Positions 9,293 through 17,095 of a stretch of DNA of 64,000 nucleotides are shown one piece after another. Source of the DNA: JADFNB01 sp036397455. GTDB lineage: Bacteria; Gemmatimonadota; Gemmatimonadetes; Gemmatimonadales; GWC2-71-9. The stretch covers positions 19,581 through 83,580 of the forward strand of contig DASWIX010000004.1 of the NCBI GenBank assembly GCA_036397455.1. The letters are read 5' to 3'. Numbering within the stretch: the first letter of the stretch is position 1; each line of letters starts with the position of its first letter. Both the position numbers and the translations under genes were made by a program. Below the pieces are notes generated by a model, which searched no databases, was not told the origin of the DNA, and saw only the letters and a program-made list of their open reading frames with translations.

Positions 9293-9410
9293 GAGACGCG
9301 CGGCATTACCAACGACGCACACCGCCGGATCGCGTCCCGGGTGTTCGCCACGCGGCGAATCAGGACGGGAGTTGAAGGCGGTGGACGAACCAACCCATGA
9401 AACGGAGCAC

Positions 9411-10349
9411 ATGACACAGCCGTTGCTGCAGGATCTGCTCGAAGCCGGAGTCCATTTCGGGCATCAGACCCGCCGGTGGAATCCCAAGATGCGCCGGTTC
9501 ATTTTCGCCGAGCGCTCGGGCATCTACCTGATCGACCTTCAAAAGACGCTTCGCCAACTGCGCGCCGCGCAGGATCTCCTGCGTCAGGTGGTGATGGCCG
9601 GGGACGGCGTCCTGTTCGTGTGTACCAAGCGGCAACTCAAACAGATCGTGCGGACCGAGGCGGAGCGCTGCGACGCGTTCTTCGTCACCGAGCGTTGGTT
9701 GGGCGGCATGCTGACCAATTTCCAGACGATCAAGAAACAGATCCGCCGGTTGCGCGAGATCGAGCAGGCACAGGACGAGGGAGCCTACGAGTTCTTCACC
9801 AAGAAGGAACAGCTGCTCTTCCAGCGTGAACGCGAAAAACTCAATCGGAATCTCGAGGGCATCAAGCTCATGGCGCGGCTGCCGGGCGCCATCTTCGTCG
9901 TCGATGCCAAGAAAGAGCGGATCGCGATCGCCGAAGCCAACAAGCTCGGCATCCCGGTGCTGGCCATCGTCGACACCAACGCGGATCCGGACCTGATCAC
10001 GGTGCCGATCCCCGGGAACGACGACGCCATCCGGTCGGTGTCATTGATCACGCGGGCGCTCGTCGATGTGATCGCGGAAGCGCGCACGCAGGTGCCGCTC
10101 AAGGATTCGTCGGAGGAGGGGGACTCCTTCACGTACAGCACCGACGCCGAATCAGAAGGCGAAAGCGACGATCGGCCGCGTCGGCGCCGCCCGCGACGGA
10201 AGCGCCGGCCCAAGCCGGAAGCGATCGCCGCGCGCCTCAAGGGTGGGGAAGCGCCGGCCGGCGACACGGCAACCGACGGTGAGCCCGCCGGGGCGGGTCA
10301 GGGGACGGGTGGTGGCGCCACGCCCGAGTCAGGCAGCGAACAAGGGTAG
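9411..10349 (+). CDS. rpsB: 30S ribosomal protein S2, extended
   Basis: Small-subunit protein needed to recruit S1. It has 312 aa from the ATG at 9411, against 230-260 in most bacteria. The S2 core (LLEAGVHFGHQTRRWNPKM through DTNADPDLITVPIPGNDDA) ends near residue 225. A tail of about 85 residues follows: an acidic Ser/Glu part, a very basic Arg/Lys patch with RPRRRRPRRKRR, then a Gly/Ala/Glu end. In-frame GTG (9381) and TTG (9372) starts are possible and sit after a GGGAG; 9411 was chosen because the S2 core begins there. It heads the run rpsB-tsf-pyrH-frr. Confidence 0.93.
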   Translation: MTQPLLQDLLEAGVHFGHQTRRWNPKMRRFIFAERSGIYLIDLQKTLRQLRAAQDLLRQVVMAGDGVLFVCTKRQLKQIVRTEAERCDAFFVTERWLGGMLTNFQTIKKQIRRLREIEQAQDEGAYEFFTKKEQLLFQREREKLNRNLEGIKLMARLPGAIFVVDAKKERIAIAEANKLGIPVLAIVDTNADPDLITVPIPGNDDAIRSVSLITRALVDVIAEARTQVPLKDSSEEGDSFTYSTDAESEGESDDRPRRRRPRRKRRPKPEAIAARLKGGEAPAGDTATDGEPAGAGQGTGGGATPESGSEQG

Positions 10350-10461
10350 ACCGCCTTCCGGTCGGTCACTCGGGTCGAGCCGCCGCTCTTCCGGACGACA
10401 GCACGCTCCGAGGCGGCGGTTTCTACAAGGGACATAAAGGCACTTGGAAGGATAGCGATCG

Positions 10462-11064
10462 ATGGCAACGCTCATTGCGGCAAAAGACGTGGCGGCCCTC
10501 CGCGCCCGGACGGGCGCGGGATTGATGGACTGCAAGAAGGTGTTACAGGAGACCGGCGGCGACATCGAGCAGGCGATCGACGTGTTGCGAAAGAAGGGGA
10601 TCGCGCAGGCGGAGAAGCGCGCCGGCCGCGGCGCCTCCGAGGGGCTCATCGGCAGCTACGTCCACTTCAACGGCAAGGTCGGCGTGCTGGTCGAGCTGAA
10701 CTGCGAAACCGACTTCGTCGCTCGCACGGACGACTTCAAAGAACTCGCGCGGGATATTGCCCTCCACGTGGCGTCGGCCAACCCCATCGCCGTGACGGCC
10801 GCGGACGTGCCGGCCGACGTCGTCCGGCGCGAGCGCGCCATCTACGAGGGCCAGGTCGCCGAATCGGGCAAGCCGGAAAACGTCAGGGCGAAGATCGTCG
10901 AGGGGAAGCTGAAGAAGTTCTTCTCGGAGCGCGCGCTGATGGAGCAACCGTTCGTGAAGGACGACAAGCAGACGGTCGGGGATCTGGTCAAAGCGGCGTC
11001 CGGCAAGCTCGGCGAAAACATCGTCGTGCGGCGGTTCGCGCGCCTCGAGATCGGCACCGACTGA
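10462..11064 (+). CDS. tsf: Elongation factor Ts
   Basis: Guanine nucleotide exchange factor for EF-Tu. It has 200 aa, the short form seen in Thermus and many other phyla rather than the 283-aa E. coli type. The N-terminal UBA-like domain has RARTGAGLMDCKKVL, and the core has GVLVELNCETDFVART, which contacts EF-Tu. A purine-rich AAGGA precedes the ATG. A weak inverted repeat (10380-10386 with 10413-10419) lies in the 112-bp gap after rpsB. The stop and the pyrH start overlap as TGATG. Confidence 0.95.
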   Translation: MATLIAAKDVAALRARTGAGLMDCKKVLQETGGDIEQAIDVLRKKGIAQAEKRAGRGASEGLIGSYVHFNGKVGVLVELNCETDFVARTDDFKELARDIALHVASANPIAVTAADVPADVVRRERAIYEGQVAESGKPENVRAKIVEGKLKKFFSERALMEQPFVKDDKQTVGDLVKAASGKLGENIVVRRFARLEIGTD

Positions 11065-11777
11065 TGCCGGCGCTGGCGTATCGGCGGGCGCTACTGAAGC
11101 TTTCCGGGGAGGCGCTGGCGGGCGAGCGCGGATTCGGGCTCGATTTCGCGGTGATCGATCGCCTGGCCGAAGAGATCAAGACGGTGCACGAACTCGGCGC
11201 CAGTCTCGGGTTGGTGGTGGGAGGCGGCAACATCGTGCGGGGCACCGTGGCCAGCCATCAAGGGATGGACCGCGTATCCGCCGACTACATGGGGATGCTG
11301 GCCACCGTGGTCAACGCCTTGGCGGTGCAGGACGTGCTCGAACGCAAGGGCATCGAGACGCGGGTAATGACCGCGATCCGGATGGAGGAGATCGCCGAGC
11401 CCTACATCCGCCGCCGGGCGCAACGACACCTCGAGAAGGGGCGGGTGGTGCTGTTTGCGGCCGGCACCGGAAATCCGTACTTCTCGACCGATACCGCAGC
11501 GGTCTTGCGCGCGCTCGAGATCGAGTCCGAGGTGCTGATCAAAGCTACCAGCGTCGACGGGGTGTTTACCGCGGATCCCAAGCAGGACCCCAACGCCGAG
11601 TTCCTGTCCGAGCTGACGTTCCAGGACGCGATTGTGCGGGGGGTACGCGTCATGGACGCCAACGCGTTCGGGCTCTGCAAGGAAAACAACCTGCCGATCG
11701 TCGTCATGAACGTCAACCAGACCGGCGCGGTCGCCCGAGTGCTGCAGGGCGAGCGGGTCGGGACCCTTGTCCGATGA
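11064..11777 (+). CDS. pyrH: UMP kinase
   Basis: Hexameric bacterial uridylate kinase, converting UMP to UDP, the entry step to UTP and CTP. It has 237 aa and belongs to the amino-acid kinase fold. Motifs are LKLSGEALAGERGFGLD near the N-terminus, VVGGGNIVRG for phosphate binding, and TGNPYFSTDTAA with KATSVDGVFTADPK. It sits between tsf and frr as in many bacteria, overlapping both (TGATG upstream, ATGA downstream). Confidence 0.96.
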   Translation: MPALAYRRALLKLSGEALAGERGFGLDFAVIDRLAEEIKTVHELGASLGLVVGGGNIVRGTVASHQGMDRVSADYMGMLATVVNALAVQDVLERKGIETRVMTAIRMEEIAEPYIRRRAQRHLEKGRVVLFAAGTGNPYFSTDTAAVLRALEIESEVLIKATSVDGVFTADPKQDPNAEFLSELTFQDAIVRGVRVMDANAFGLCKENNLPIVVMNVNQTGAVARVLQGERVGTLVR

Positions 11778-12328
11778 GCGACCTCAAAACCGTCGAAAAG
11801 GCAGCGCGAGAGCACATGCGGAAGTCCGTCGACAACACCCATCGGGAGTTGTCGACCATCCGCAGTGGCAAGGCGACCACCAGCCTACTCGACACGGTTC
11901 GGGTGGACGCCTACGATCAGCACATGCCCCTGAACCAGGTGGCGAGCGTCAGCGCGCCGGAAGCGCGCCTGCTGATCGTGCAACCATGGGACAAAGGCCT
12001 CATGGGCGCCATCGAGAAGGCGTTGCAGTCGGCCGATCTGGGACTCAATCCTTCCAATGACGGTACGGTCATCCACGTGCCGCTTCCGCCGCTCACCGAG
12101 GAACGACGCAAGGAGTTGGTGCGCGTCGTCCACAAGCTCGCCGAAGAGGGACGAGTCGGCGTGCGGCACGCCCGGACCGAAGCACTCCACGAGGTCAAGA
12201 AGGTGGAGCACGTGTCGGAGGACGACAAACGGCGCTCGGAGAAGGAAGTGCAGAAGATGCACGACGAGGCCATGGAGCAGATCGACACGCTGGTGAAGAG
12301 CAAAGAAGCAGAGATCATGGAGGTCTGA
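11774..12328 (+). CDS. frr: Ribosome recycling factor
   Basis: Together with EF-G, splits the post-termination ribosome. It has 184 aa, the standard length. It shows the three-helix bundle pattern and signatures such as LSTIRSGKATTSLLD, VQPWDKGLMGAIEKAL, SNDGTVIHVPLPPLTEERR and a charged C-terminal helix. The next gene, cdsA, follows after only 14 bp. The uppS gene often found between frr and cdsA is absent here. Confidence 0.96.
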   Translation: MSDLKTVEKAAREHMRKSVDNTHRELSTIRSGKATTSLLDTVRVDAYDQHMPLNQVASVSAPEARLLIVQPWDKGLMGAIEKALQSADLGLNPSNDGTVIHVPLPPLTEERRKELVRVVHKLAEEGRVGVRHARTEALHEVKKVEHVSEDDKRRSEKEVQKMHDEAMEQIDTLVKSKEAEIMEV

Positions 12329-12342
12329 GCCTCATCGCGCTC

Positions 12343-13200
12343 ATGGCCTCCTCCCTCCCGCGCCGCGTCGGCGTTGCGGCGGTCGGCATCCCGCTCGCAT
12401 TCGGGTTGGTCTATCTCGGGGAATGGCCGCTGGTCATCGCCCTACAGGGGCTCGCCCTGCTCGGGACGGCCGAACTGTACCGATTGGCGGCACCCCTCGG
12501 GGTGCGGGCCCTCGCGGTATCCGGATTGCTCGGTGCGGTGCTCGCACCCGTTGTGCTGTGGGGGCTCGTGGAGGGAAACGGCCTCGTGACCACCTGGGGG
12601 GGCTACGCGGCGATCCTGTGGCTGCTGGCCACACTGGCCGCGGCGGTGTGGCGCCGCGCGCCCGACGAACGGCCGCTGGATGCCGCTGCCATCACCGTGC
12701 TCGGCGTGCTCTATGCCGCGCTGCTTCCCTCGTTCGTCGTGGTCCTCCGGCACACCGTCCCGGATGCGCCGCCGTGGCCCGCCACCTGGCTCGTGTTTCT
12801 GCCGCTGGCCATCACGTGGATCTGTGACTCGATGGCGATGGCGGGCGGGGCCCTGATCGGCGGGGCGCAATGCGCGCCGGTGATCAGTCCCAACAAGACC
12901 TGGGCCGGGACCGTCACCGGCTCGCTGTCAGCGGTGGTGGCAGCCATACTGTACGGCATGCTGGTACTCGATCGAGTCGGCACGCACCTCCCGTGGTGGC
13001 AGTTGGCAACGATGGGCCTCGTGTTGTCGGTGGTAGGACAGCTCGGTGATCTCGCCGAGTCGCTGTTCAAGCGCGCGGCCGGTGTCAAGGACTCCGGTAC
13101 GGTGTTTCCGGGCCACGGCGGCGTGCTCGATCGACTCGACTCGCTCTATTGGGTGCTTCCGATCAGCGCGCTGATGCTTACCGTGTTCGGCGTGCTATGA
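12343..13200 (+). CDS. cdsA: Phosphatidate cytidylyltransferase
   Basis: Inner-membrane enzyme making CDP-diacylglycerol from phosphatidate and CTP, the branch point for phospholipid synthesis. It has 285 aa with about seven hydrophobic segments. The family signature is visible as SPNKTWAGTVTGS and, near the C-terminus, GDLAESLFKRAAGVKDSG followed by PGHGGVLDRLDSL. The stop overlaps the dxr start (ATGA). Confidence 0.94.
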   Translation: MASSLPRRVGVAAVGIPLAFGLVYLGEWPLVIALQGLALLGTAELYRLAAPLGVRALAVSGLLGAVLAPVVLWGLVEGNGLVTTWGGYAAILWLLATLAAAVWRRAPDERPLDAAAITVLGVLYAALLPSFVVVLRHTVPDAPPWPATWLVFLPLAITWICDSMAMAGGALIGGAQCAPVISPNKTWAGTVTGSLSAVVAAILYGMLVLDRVGTHLPWWQLATMGLVLSVVGQLGDLAESLFKRAAGVKDSGTVFPGHGGVLDRLDSLYWVLPISALMLTVFGVL

Positions 13201-14294
13201 CCATTGGGGTCGCTATCCTGGGCTCGACCGGGTCGATCGGTACCAGCGCGCTCAACGTGCTCGCGCGCCAGCGTGACGCGTTCAACGTCGTGGCCTTGAC
13301 CGCGCACACGTCTCGCGATCTGCTCGCGACGCAGGCGAAGCGCTTCGACGTCCGCTCGGCCAAACTGGTCGCCGGGACCGGTCCAGACGTGCTGATCGAA
13401 GCGGCGACGCATCCGGACGCCCAGATCGTGATCAACGCCGTGGTCGGAGCCGCCGGACTGGACGCGACGCTCGCCGCCCTGGCGGCGGGGAAGCGCGTCG
13501 CCCTGGCCAACAAGGAATCGCTCGTGATGGCCGGTGAACTCATGCTGCGCGCCGCGTGCGAAGGCGGAGGGGAGCTGGTCCCGGTGGATTCCGAACACAG
13601 CGGGGTGCTGCAGTGTATCAGCGGCCATCCCGGTGCGGCGGCGCGCCTGATGTTGACGGCGTCCGGTGGGCCGTTCAGGGAGTGGCCGGCCGAACGCGTG
13701 CGCGCGGCCACGGTGGCGGAGGCGTTGACCCACCCAACCTGGAAGATGGGACGCAAGATCACGGTGGACAGCGCCACGCTCGCCAACAAGGCCCTCGAGG
13801 TCATCGAGGCACACTATCTGTTCGGCGTGCCGTACGATCAGATCGAGGTCGTCGTGCATCCGCAGTCGATCGTGCACGCGTTCGTGGAGTTCATCGACGG
13901 ATCGATCCTGGCACAGGTCGGCGTCCCCTCCATGGAGTTGCCGATCCTGTACGCGCTCACGCACCCGGAGCGGCGGGCGGACAGCGAGATGCCGCGGTAT
14001 CACCCGGTCCGGAACGGATCGCTGACCTTCGAGGAGCCGCGTCACGACGTTTTTCCCGCGCTGCGGCTGGGAGTCGACGCCGGGCGAGCCGCGGGGATCG
14101 CGCCCGCGGTGTTCAACGCCGCCAACGAAGTCGCGGTGCACGCGTTTCTCGCGGGACGTATCCCGTTCGGTCGGGTGTCGGACGTCGTCGCGTCCGTGCT
14201 GGACGAACACGAACCGCAACCGGCCGCCGACCTGGCGATGATTCGAACGGCTGACCGATGGGCCCGTGACCGGGCGGAGGCTCGATGTTCCTGA
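13197..14294 (+). CDS. dxr: DXP reductoisomerase
   Basis: 1-deoxy-D-xylulose 5-phosphate reductoisomerase, the first committed step of the MEP isoprenoid pathway, NADPH-dependent. It has 365 aa. The NADPH loop GSTGSIGTSAL is at residues 8-18, followed by ALANKESLVMAGEL, VDSEHSG, and ASGGPFR with KMGRKITVDSATL. An earlier in-frame ATG (13149) lies inside cdsA; 13197 is preferred because it matches the family start and gives the ATGA coupling. The stop overlaps rseP by 10 bp. Confidence 0.95.
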   Translation: MTIGVAILGSTGSIGTSALNVLARQRDAFNVVALTAHTSRDLLATQAKRFDVRSAKLVAGTGPDVLIEAATHPDAQIVINAVVGAAGLDATLAALAAGKRVALANKESLVMAGELMLRAACEGGGELVPVDSEHSGVLQCISGHPGAAARLMLTASGGPFREWPAERVRAATVAEALTHPTWKMGRKITVDSATLANKALEVIEAHYLFGVPYDQIEVVVHPQSIVHAFVEFIDGSILAQVGVPSMELPILYALTHPERRADSEMPRYHPVRNGSLTFEEPRHDVFPALRLGVDAGRAAGIAPAVFNAANEVAVHAFLAGRIPFGRVSDVVASVLDEHEPQPAADLAMIRTADRWARDRAEARCS

Positions 14295-15658
14295 CAGTGT
14301 TTGCGGCGATCGTGCTGCTCGGCGCGGTCATCTTCGTGCATGAATTGGGTCACTTCCTCGCCGCGAAAGCGGTGGGCGTTGGCGTCCCGCGCTTCTCGAT
14401 CGGTTTCGGCAGCCCCACGCCGCTCGCGATCACCATCGGGGAAACCGAGTACGTGATCGCGTGGGTTCCGCTCGGGGGGTACGTGAAGCTTGCCACGCGC
14501 GAGGACGAGGCAGCGGGTGTGTCCTCGATCGAGGGCGGACCGGCGGAGGGATTCCCTCCCGAGAAATTGTTTGAAAACAAGCCGCTGTGGGCCCGCGTCC
14601 TGGTGTTGTCGGCCGGGGTCGTGATGAACGTCGTGCTCGCCTGGGCCATCTACGTCGGGGTCGTGTTGACATTGGGCGGCGCCGAAGATCCCACGACGAC
14701 GATCGCCGAGGTTGACGCGGCGGCCTTGCCCGGGGGGGCCGAGGCCTTGGCCTCGCTTCCGTTCGGCACGCCGTTGCTGCAGATCAATGGGGACACGGTC
14801 GCGTCGTGGGACGATATCCGCAGCGCCCTGCTCGACGTGGGAAGCCCGCGACTGCGATTCGATTTCGCCGGAGAGGTCGAACCGATCGTCCTGCCGATTC
14901 CCGGGACCTCCGGCAGCGATCGCGTGGCCATCTACCAGGCGCTACGCCCGCTGCACCCCGCACGCATCGCGCAGGTATCCCCCGGACGGCCCGCGGCCCG
15001 CGCCGGCGTGGAGACGGACGATCTCGTGATCCGGGTCGGGGCCGATACGGTCAGGTACTGGGGCGATCTGCTGGCCGCGGTGGAACCGGCAGCGGGCGAC
15101 ACGTTGGCCGTCACGGTGCTGCGGGCCGGTGTTCCGGTCGACCTGACGATCGTGCCCGACGAGGTGGACGAGGTGTTGCGGGATCCCACCGCCACAGGCG
15201 ATCGCAAGGTGGGGTATATCGGCGTCGGGCAGCAGATCGACATCCGGCGGGTGCGGTACGGGCCGGTTGGGGCGGCCCTTCAGGGCGCGCGCATGGCGAT
15301 CGGCAGCACCGCCCAGGTGCTGTATACCGTGCGGGGGCTGCTGACCTTTCGGGTCTCGCCGAAGGAGCTGGGTGGCCCCATCGTCATCGGTCAGTTGTCC
15401 GGTCAGGCGGCGCGGATCGGCCCGAGCGCGTTTCTGATGTTCATGGCGTTTATCTCGATCAACCTGGCCATCTTCAACCTGCTTCCCATACCCGTGCTCG
15501 ACGGCGGGCACCTGATGTTCCTGCTCCTCGAAGGCCTGCTGGGCCGGCCGGTGTCGATGACGGTACGGTTACGCTTCACCCAGGTGGGGTTTGCCATGCT
15601 GATGGCGCTGGTCGCGCTGGTGGTGTTCAATGACGTGGCCCGGATCGTGACCGGGTAG
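14285..15658 (+). CDS. rseP: RIP metalloprotease RseP
   Basis: Inner-membrane site-2 zinc protease that cleaves transmembrane substrates such as anti-sigma factors and leftover signal peptides. It has 457 aa. The HELGH zinc motif is in the first transmembrane segment (H19, E20, H23), and the second motif PIPVLDGGHL lies near residues 403-412. Two PDZ-like regions lie between them, the clearest around residues 220-290. It closes the frr-cdsA-dxr-rseP run and is convergent with the kinase gene on the other strand, 8 bp away. Confidence 0.94.
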   Translation: MFLTVFAAIVLLGAVIFVHELGHFLAAKAVGVGVPRFSIGFGSPTPLAITIGETEYVIAWVPLGGYVKLATREDEAAGVSSIEGGPAEGFPPEKLFENKPLWARVLVLSAGVVMNVVLAWAIYVGVVLTLGGAEDPTTTIAEVDAAALPGGAEALASLPFGTPLLQINGDTVASWDDIRSALLDVGSPRLRFDFAGEVEPIVLPIPGTSGSDRVAIYQALRPLHPARIAQVSPGRPAARAGVETDDLVIRVGADTVRYWGDLLAAVEPAAGDTLAVTVLRAGVPVDLTIVPDEVDEVLRDPTATGDRKVGYIGVGQQIDIRRVRYGPVGAALQGARMAIGSTAQVLYTVRGLLTFRVSPKELGGPIVIGQLSGQAARIGPSAFLMFMAFISINLAIFNLLPIPVLDGGHLMFLLLEGLLGRPVSMTVRLRFTQVGFAMLMALVALVVFNDVARIVTG

Positions 15659-15666
15659 GGGACCGC

Positions 15667-16647
15667 TCAGCGATCGATCAGCATCACCACCGCCAACGCC
15701 ACCAGGACGATCAACGCGACGGCACCGAGCAGCGTGAGCCAGCGCCGCTGCGGCTTCTTTGGGGGGCGGAAGTCGCCACCCAGCGGCAACGTGAACTCCG
15801 CGGTCGCCTTGGTACCCGCCTCCAGCATCCGCAGGTCCTGCTCCAGCTCTTTAGCCGACGGATAGCGGTCGTCCGGGTGCTTCGCCATGCACCGGAGGAT
15901 GATGCGCTCGAACCGGCGCGACATGTCGGGCCGCTTCGCGGTGGGCGCGGCGGGCGTATCCTCGACGTGCATGCGCGCCAGCTCGAACCAGTCGGACGAC
16001 CGGAAGGGCAGATCCCCGGTCATGGCCTTGTACAGCGTCACGCCGACCGCATACAGGTCGCTGCGGCCGTCGAGCGGTCGGCCCTGGGCCTGTTCGGGTG
16101 ACACGTAGTGCGGGGTGCCGATGGTCATGTTCACCCCGGTGGCGGACTCGTATCCGGAGACGGCCCGCGCGATGCCGAAGTCGGCGATGACGGCCTGCCC
16201 ATCGGCCTGCAGCAGGATGTTGTCCACCTTGATGTCGCGGTGGACGATCCCCGCCTCGTGCGCGTAGGCGAGCGCGCTGGTGACGCCGATGGCGATCGAC
16301 AGCAGGCGCGGCTCGGCGAGGGGGCCTTCGCGCTCGATGAGCGACCCGAGGGAATCCGGATAGAGCGGCATCCCGAAGAACGTGATGCCGTTCTCGGCGC
16401 CGACCGCTTCGATGCGCACGATGTGGGGATGGACAAGCTTGGAGGCGACCTCGAACTCGTTGCGAAACCGGGTCTCGAACTGCCGGTCACCCGCGTACCT
16501 CGGTTTCAGCACCTTCACGGCCACGGACGTCCCGTCATCCCGCCGCTTGGCCGCGAACACCCAGGCGAACCCGCCCTGGCCGAGCAAGCGGTCGAGGGTG
16601 TAGGGGCCGACGTCGCGGCCGATCAGGTCGTCGGGATTCAGGGTCAC
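15667..16647 (-). CDS. Membrane Ser/Thr protein kinase
   Basis: Hanks-type (PknB-like) serine/threonine kinase, 326 aa. The kinase domain covers about residues 16-275: glycine loop LGQGGFAWVF, ATP lysine in VAVKVLKP (K45), catalytic HRDIKVDN (D138), DFGIAR (D156) and the APE-like region SPEQAQG. One C-terminal transmembrane helix (about residues 303-323) ends the protein, with no extracellular sensor domain. It lies alone on the minus strand between rseP and rpsO, so its targets cannot be inferred from context. All catalytic residues are present, so it is probably active. Confidence 0.92.
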   Translation of the reverse strand: MTLNPDDLIGRDVGPYTLDRLLGQGGFAWVFAAKRRDDGTSVAVKVLKPRYAGDRQFETRFRNEFEVASKLVHPHIVRIEAVGAENGITFFGMPLYPDSLGSLIEREGPLAEPRLLSIAIGVTSALAYAHEAGIVHRDIKVDNILLQADGQAVIADFGIARAVSGYESATGVNMTIGTPHYVSPEQAQGRPLDGRSDLYAVGVTLYKAMTGDLPFRSSDWFELARMHVEDTPAAPTAKRPDMSRRFERIILRCMAKHPDDRYPSAKELEQDLRMLEAGTKATAEFTLPLGGDFRPPKKPQRRWLTLLGAVALIVLVALAVVMLIDR

Positions 16648-16655
16648 GGCTGGCC

Positions 16656-16684
16656 TTTACAGGTCCTCAGACAGGAGCTAAGTT
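16656..16684 (+). promoter_or_regulatory. Possible rpsO promoter
   Basis: TTTACA at 16656-16661, 17 bp, then TAAGTT at 16679-16684. It lies in the gap between the divergent kinase gene and rpsO. The -10 box is poor, so this is only a candidate. Confidence 0.35.
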
Positions 16685-16752
16685 GAGTGATTGCATACGT
16701 TATGACAATCGAGACGGAGCGCGGTGGGCGCTCTCATGAGGATACGCGTTTC

Positions 16753-17013
16753 ATGAGCTTTGACAAGCAGGCAGTGATCGAGAAGCATCGGGCCACCGAC
16801 CAGGATACCGGATCGACCCGCGTTCAGATCGCCGTTCTCACCGAGCGCATCAACTCCCTCGCCGACCATTTTCGCGACCACCCCAAGGATCATCACTCGC
16901 GCCGCGGGCTGCTCATGATGGTGAGCAAACGCCGCCGTCTCCTGGGGTACATGCGCCAAACGGACCTCGAGGGATACCGATCTCTGATTCAGGATCTCGG
17001 GCTCCGACATTAG
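16753..17013 (+). CDS. rpsO: 30S ribosomal protein S15
   Basis: Small-subunit protein that binds the 16S central domain, 86 aa (usual 88-89). The ATG at 16753 was chosen because homology starts at MSFDKQ and a GAGGA lies 10 bp upstream. In-frame starts further upstream (16687 and 16702) would add a non-conserved tail. Core motifs are DTGSTRVQIAVLT and KDHHSRRGLLMMVSKRRRLL. It is followed by pnp, the same linkage as in E. coli. Confidence 0.95.
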   Translation: MSFDKQAVIEKHRATDQDTGSTRVQIAVLTERINSLADHFRDHPKDHHSRRGLLMMVSKRRRLLGYMRQTDLEGYRSLIQDLGLRH

Positions 17014-17045
17014 GAGCCGCCATTGAGGCCGATCGCGTCCGGGCT

Positions 17046-17082
17046 GAGCACCTCGGGCGCTTTCGCGTTTGTGCCGGTGCTC
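17046..17082 (+). promoter_or_regulatory. pnp leader hairpin
   Basis: GAGCACC (17046-17052) pairs with GGTGCTC (17076-17082) in the 82-bp rpsO-pnp gap, ending 13 bp before the pnp ATG. In E. coli the pnp leader forms a hairpin that RNase III cuts so PNPase can repress its own message. A similar role here is inference only. Confidence 0.4.
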
Positions 17083-17095
17083 CGAAAGAATAGGC

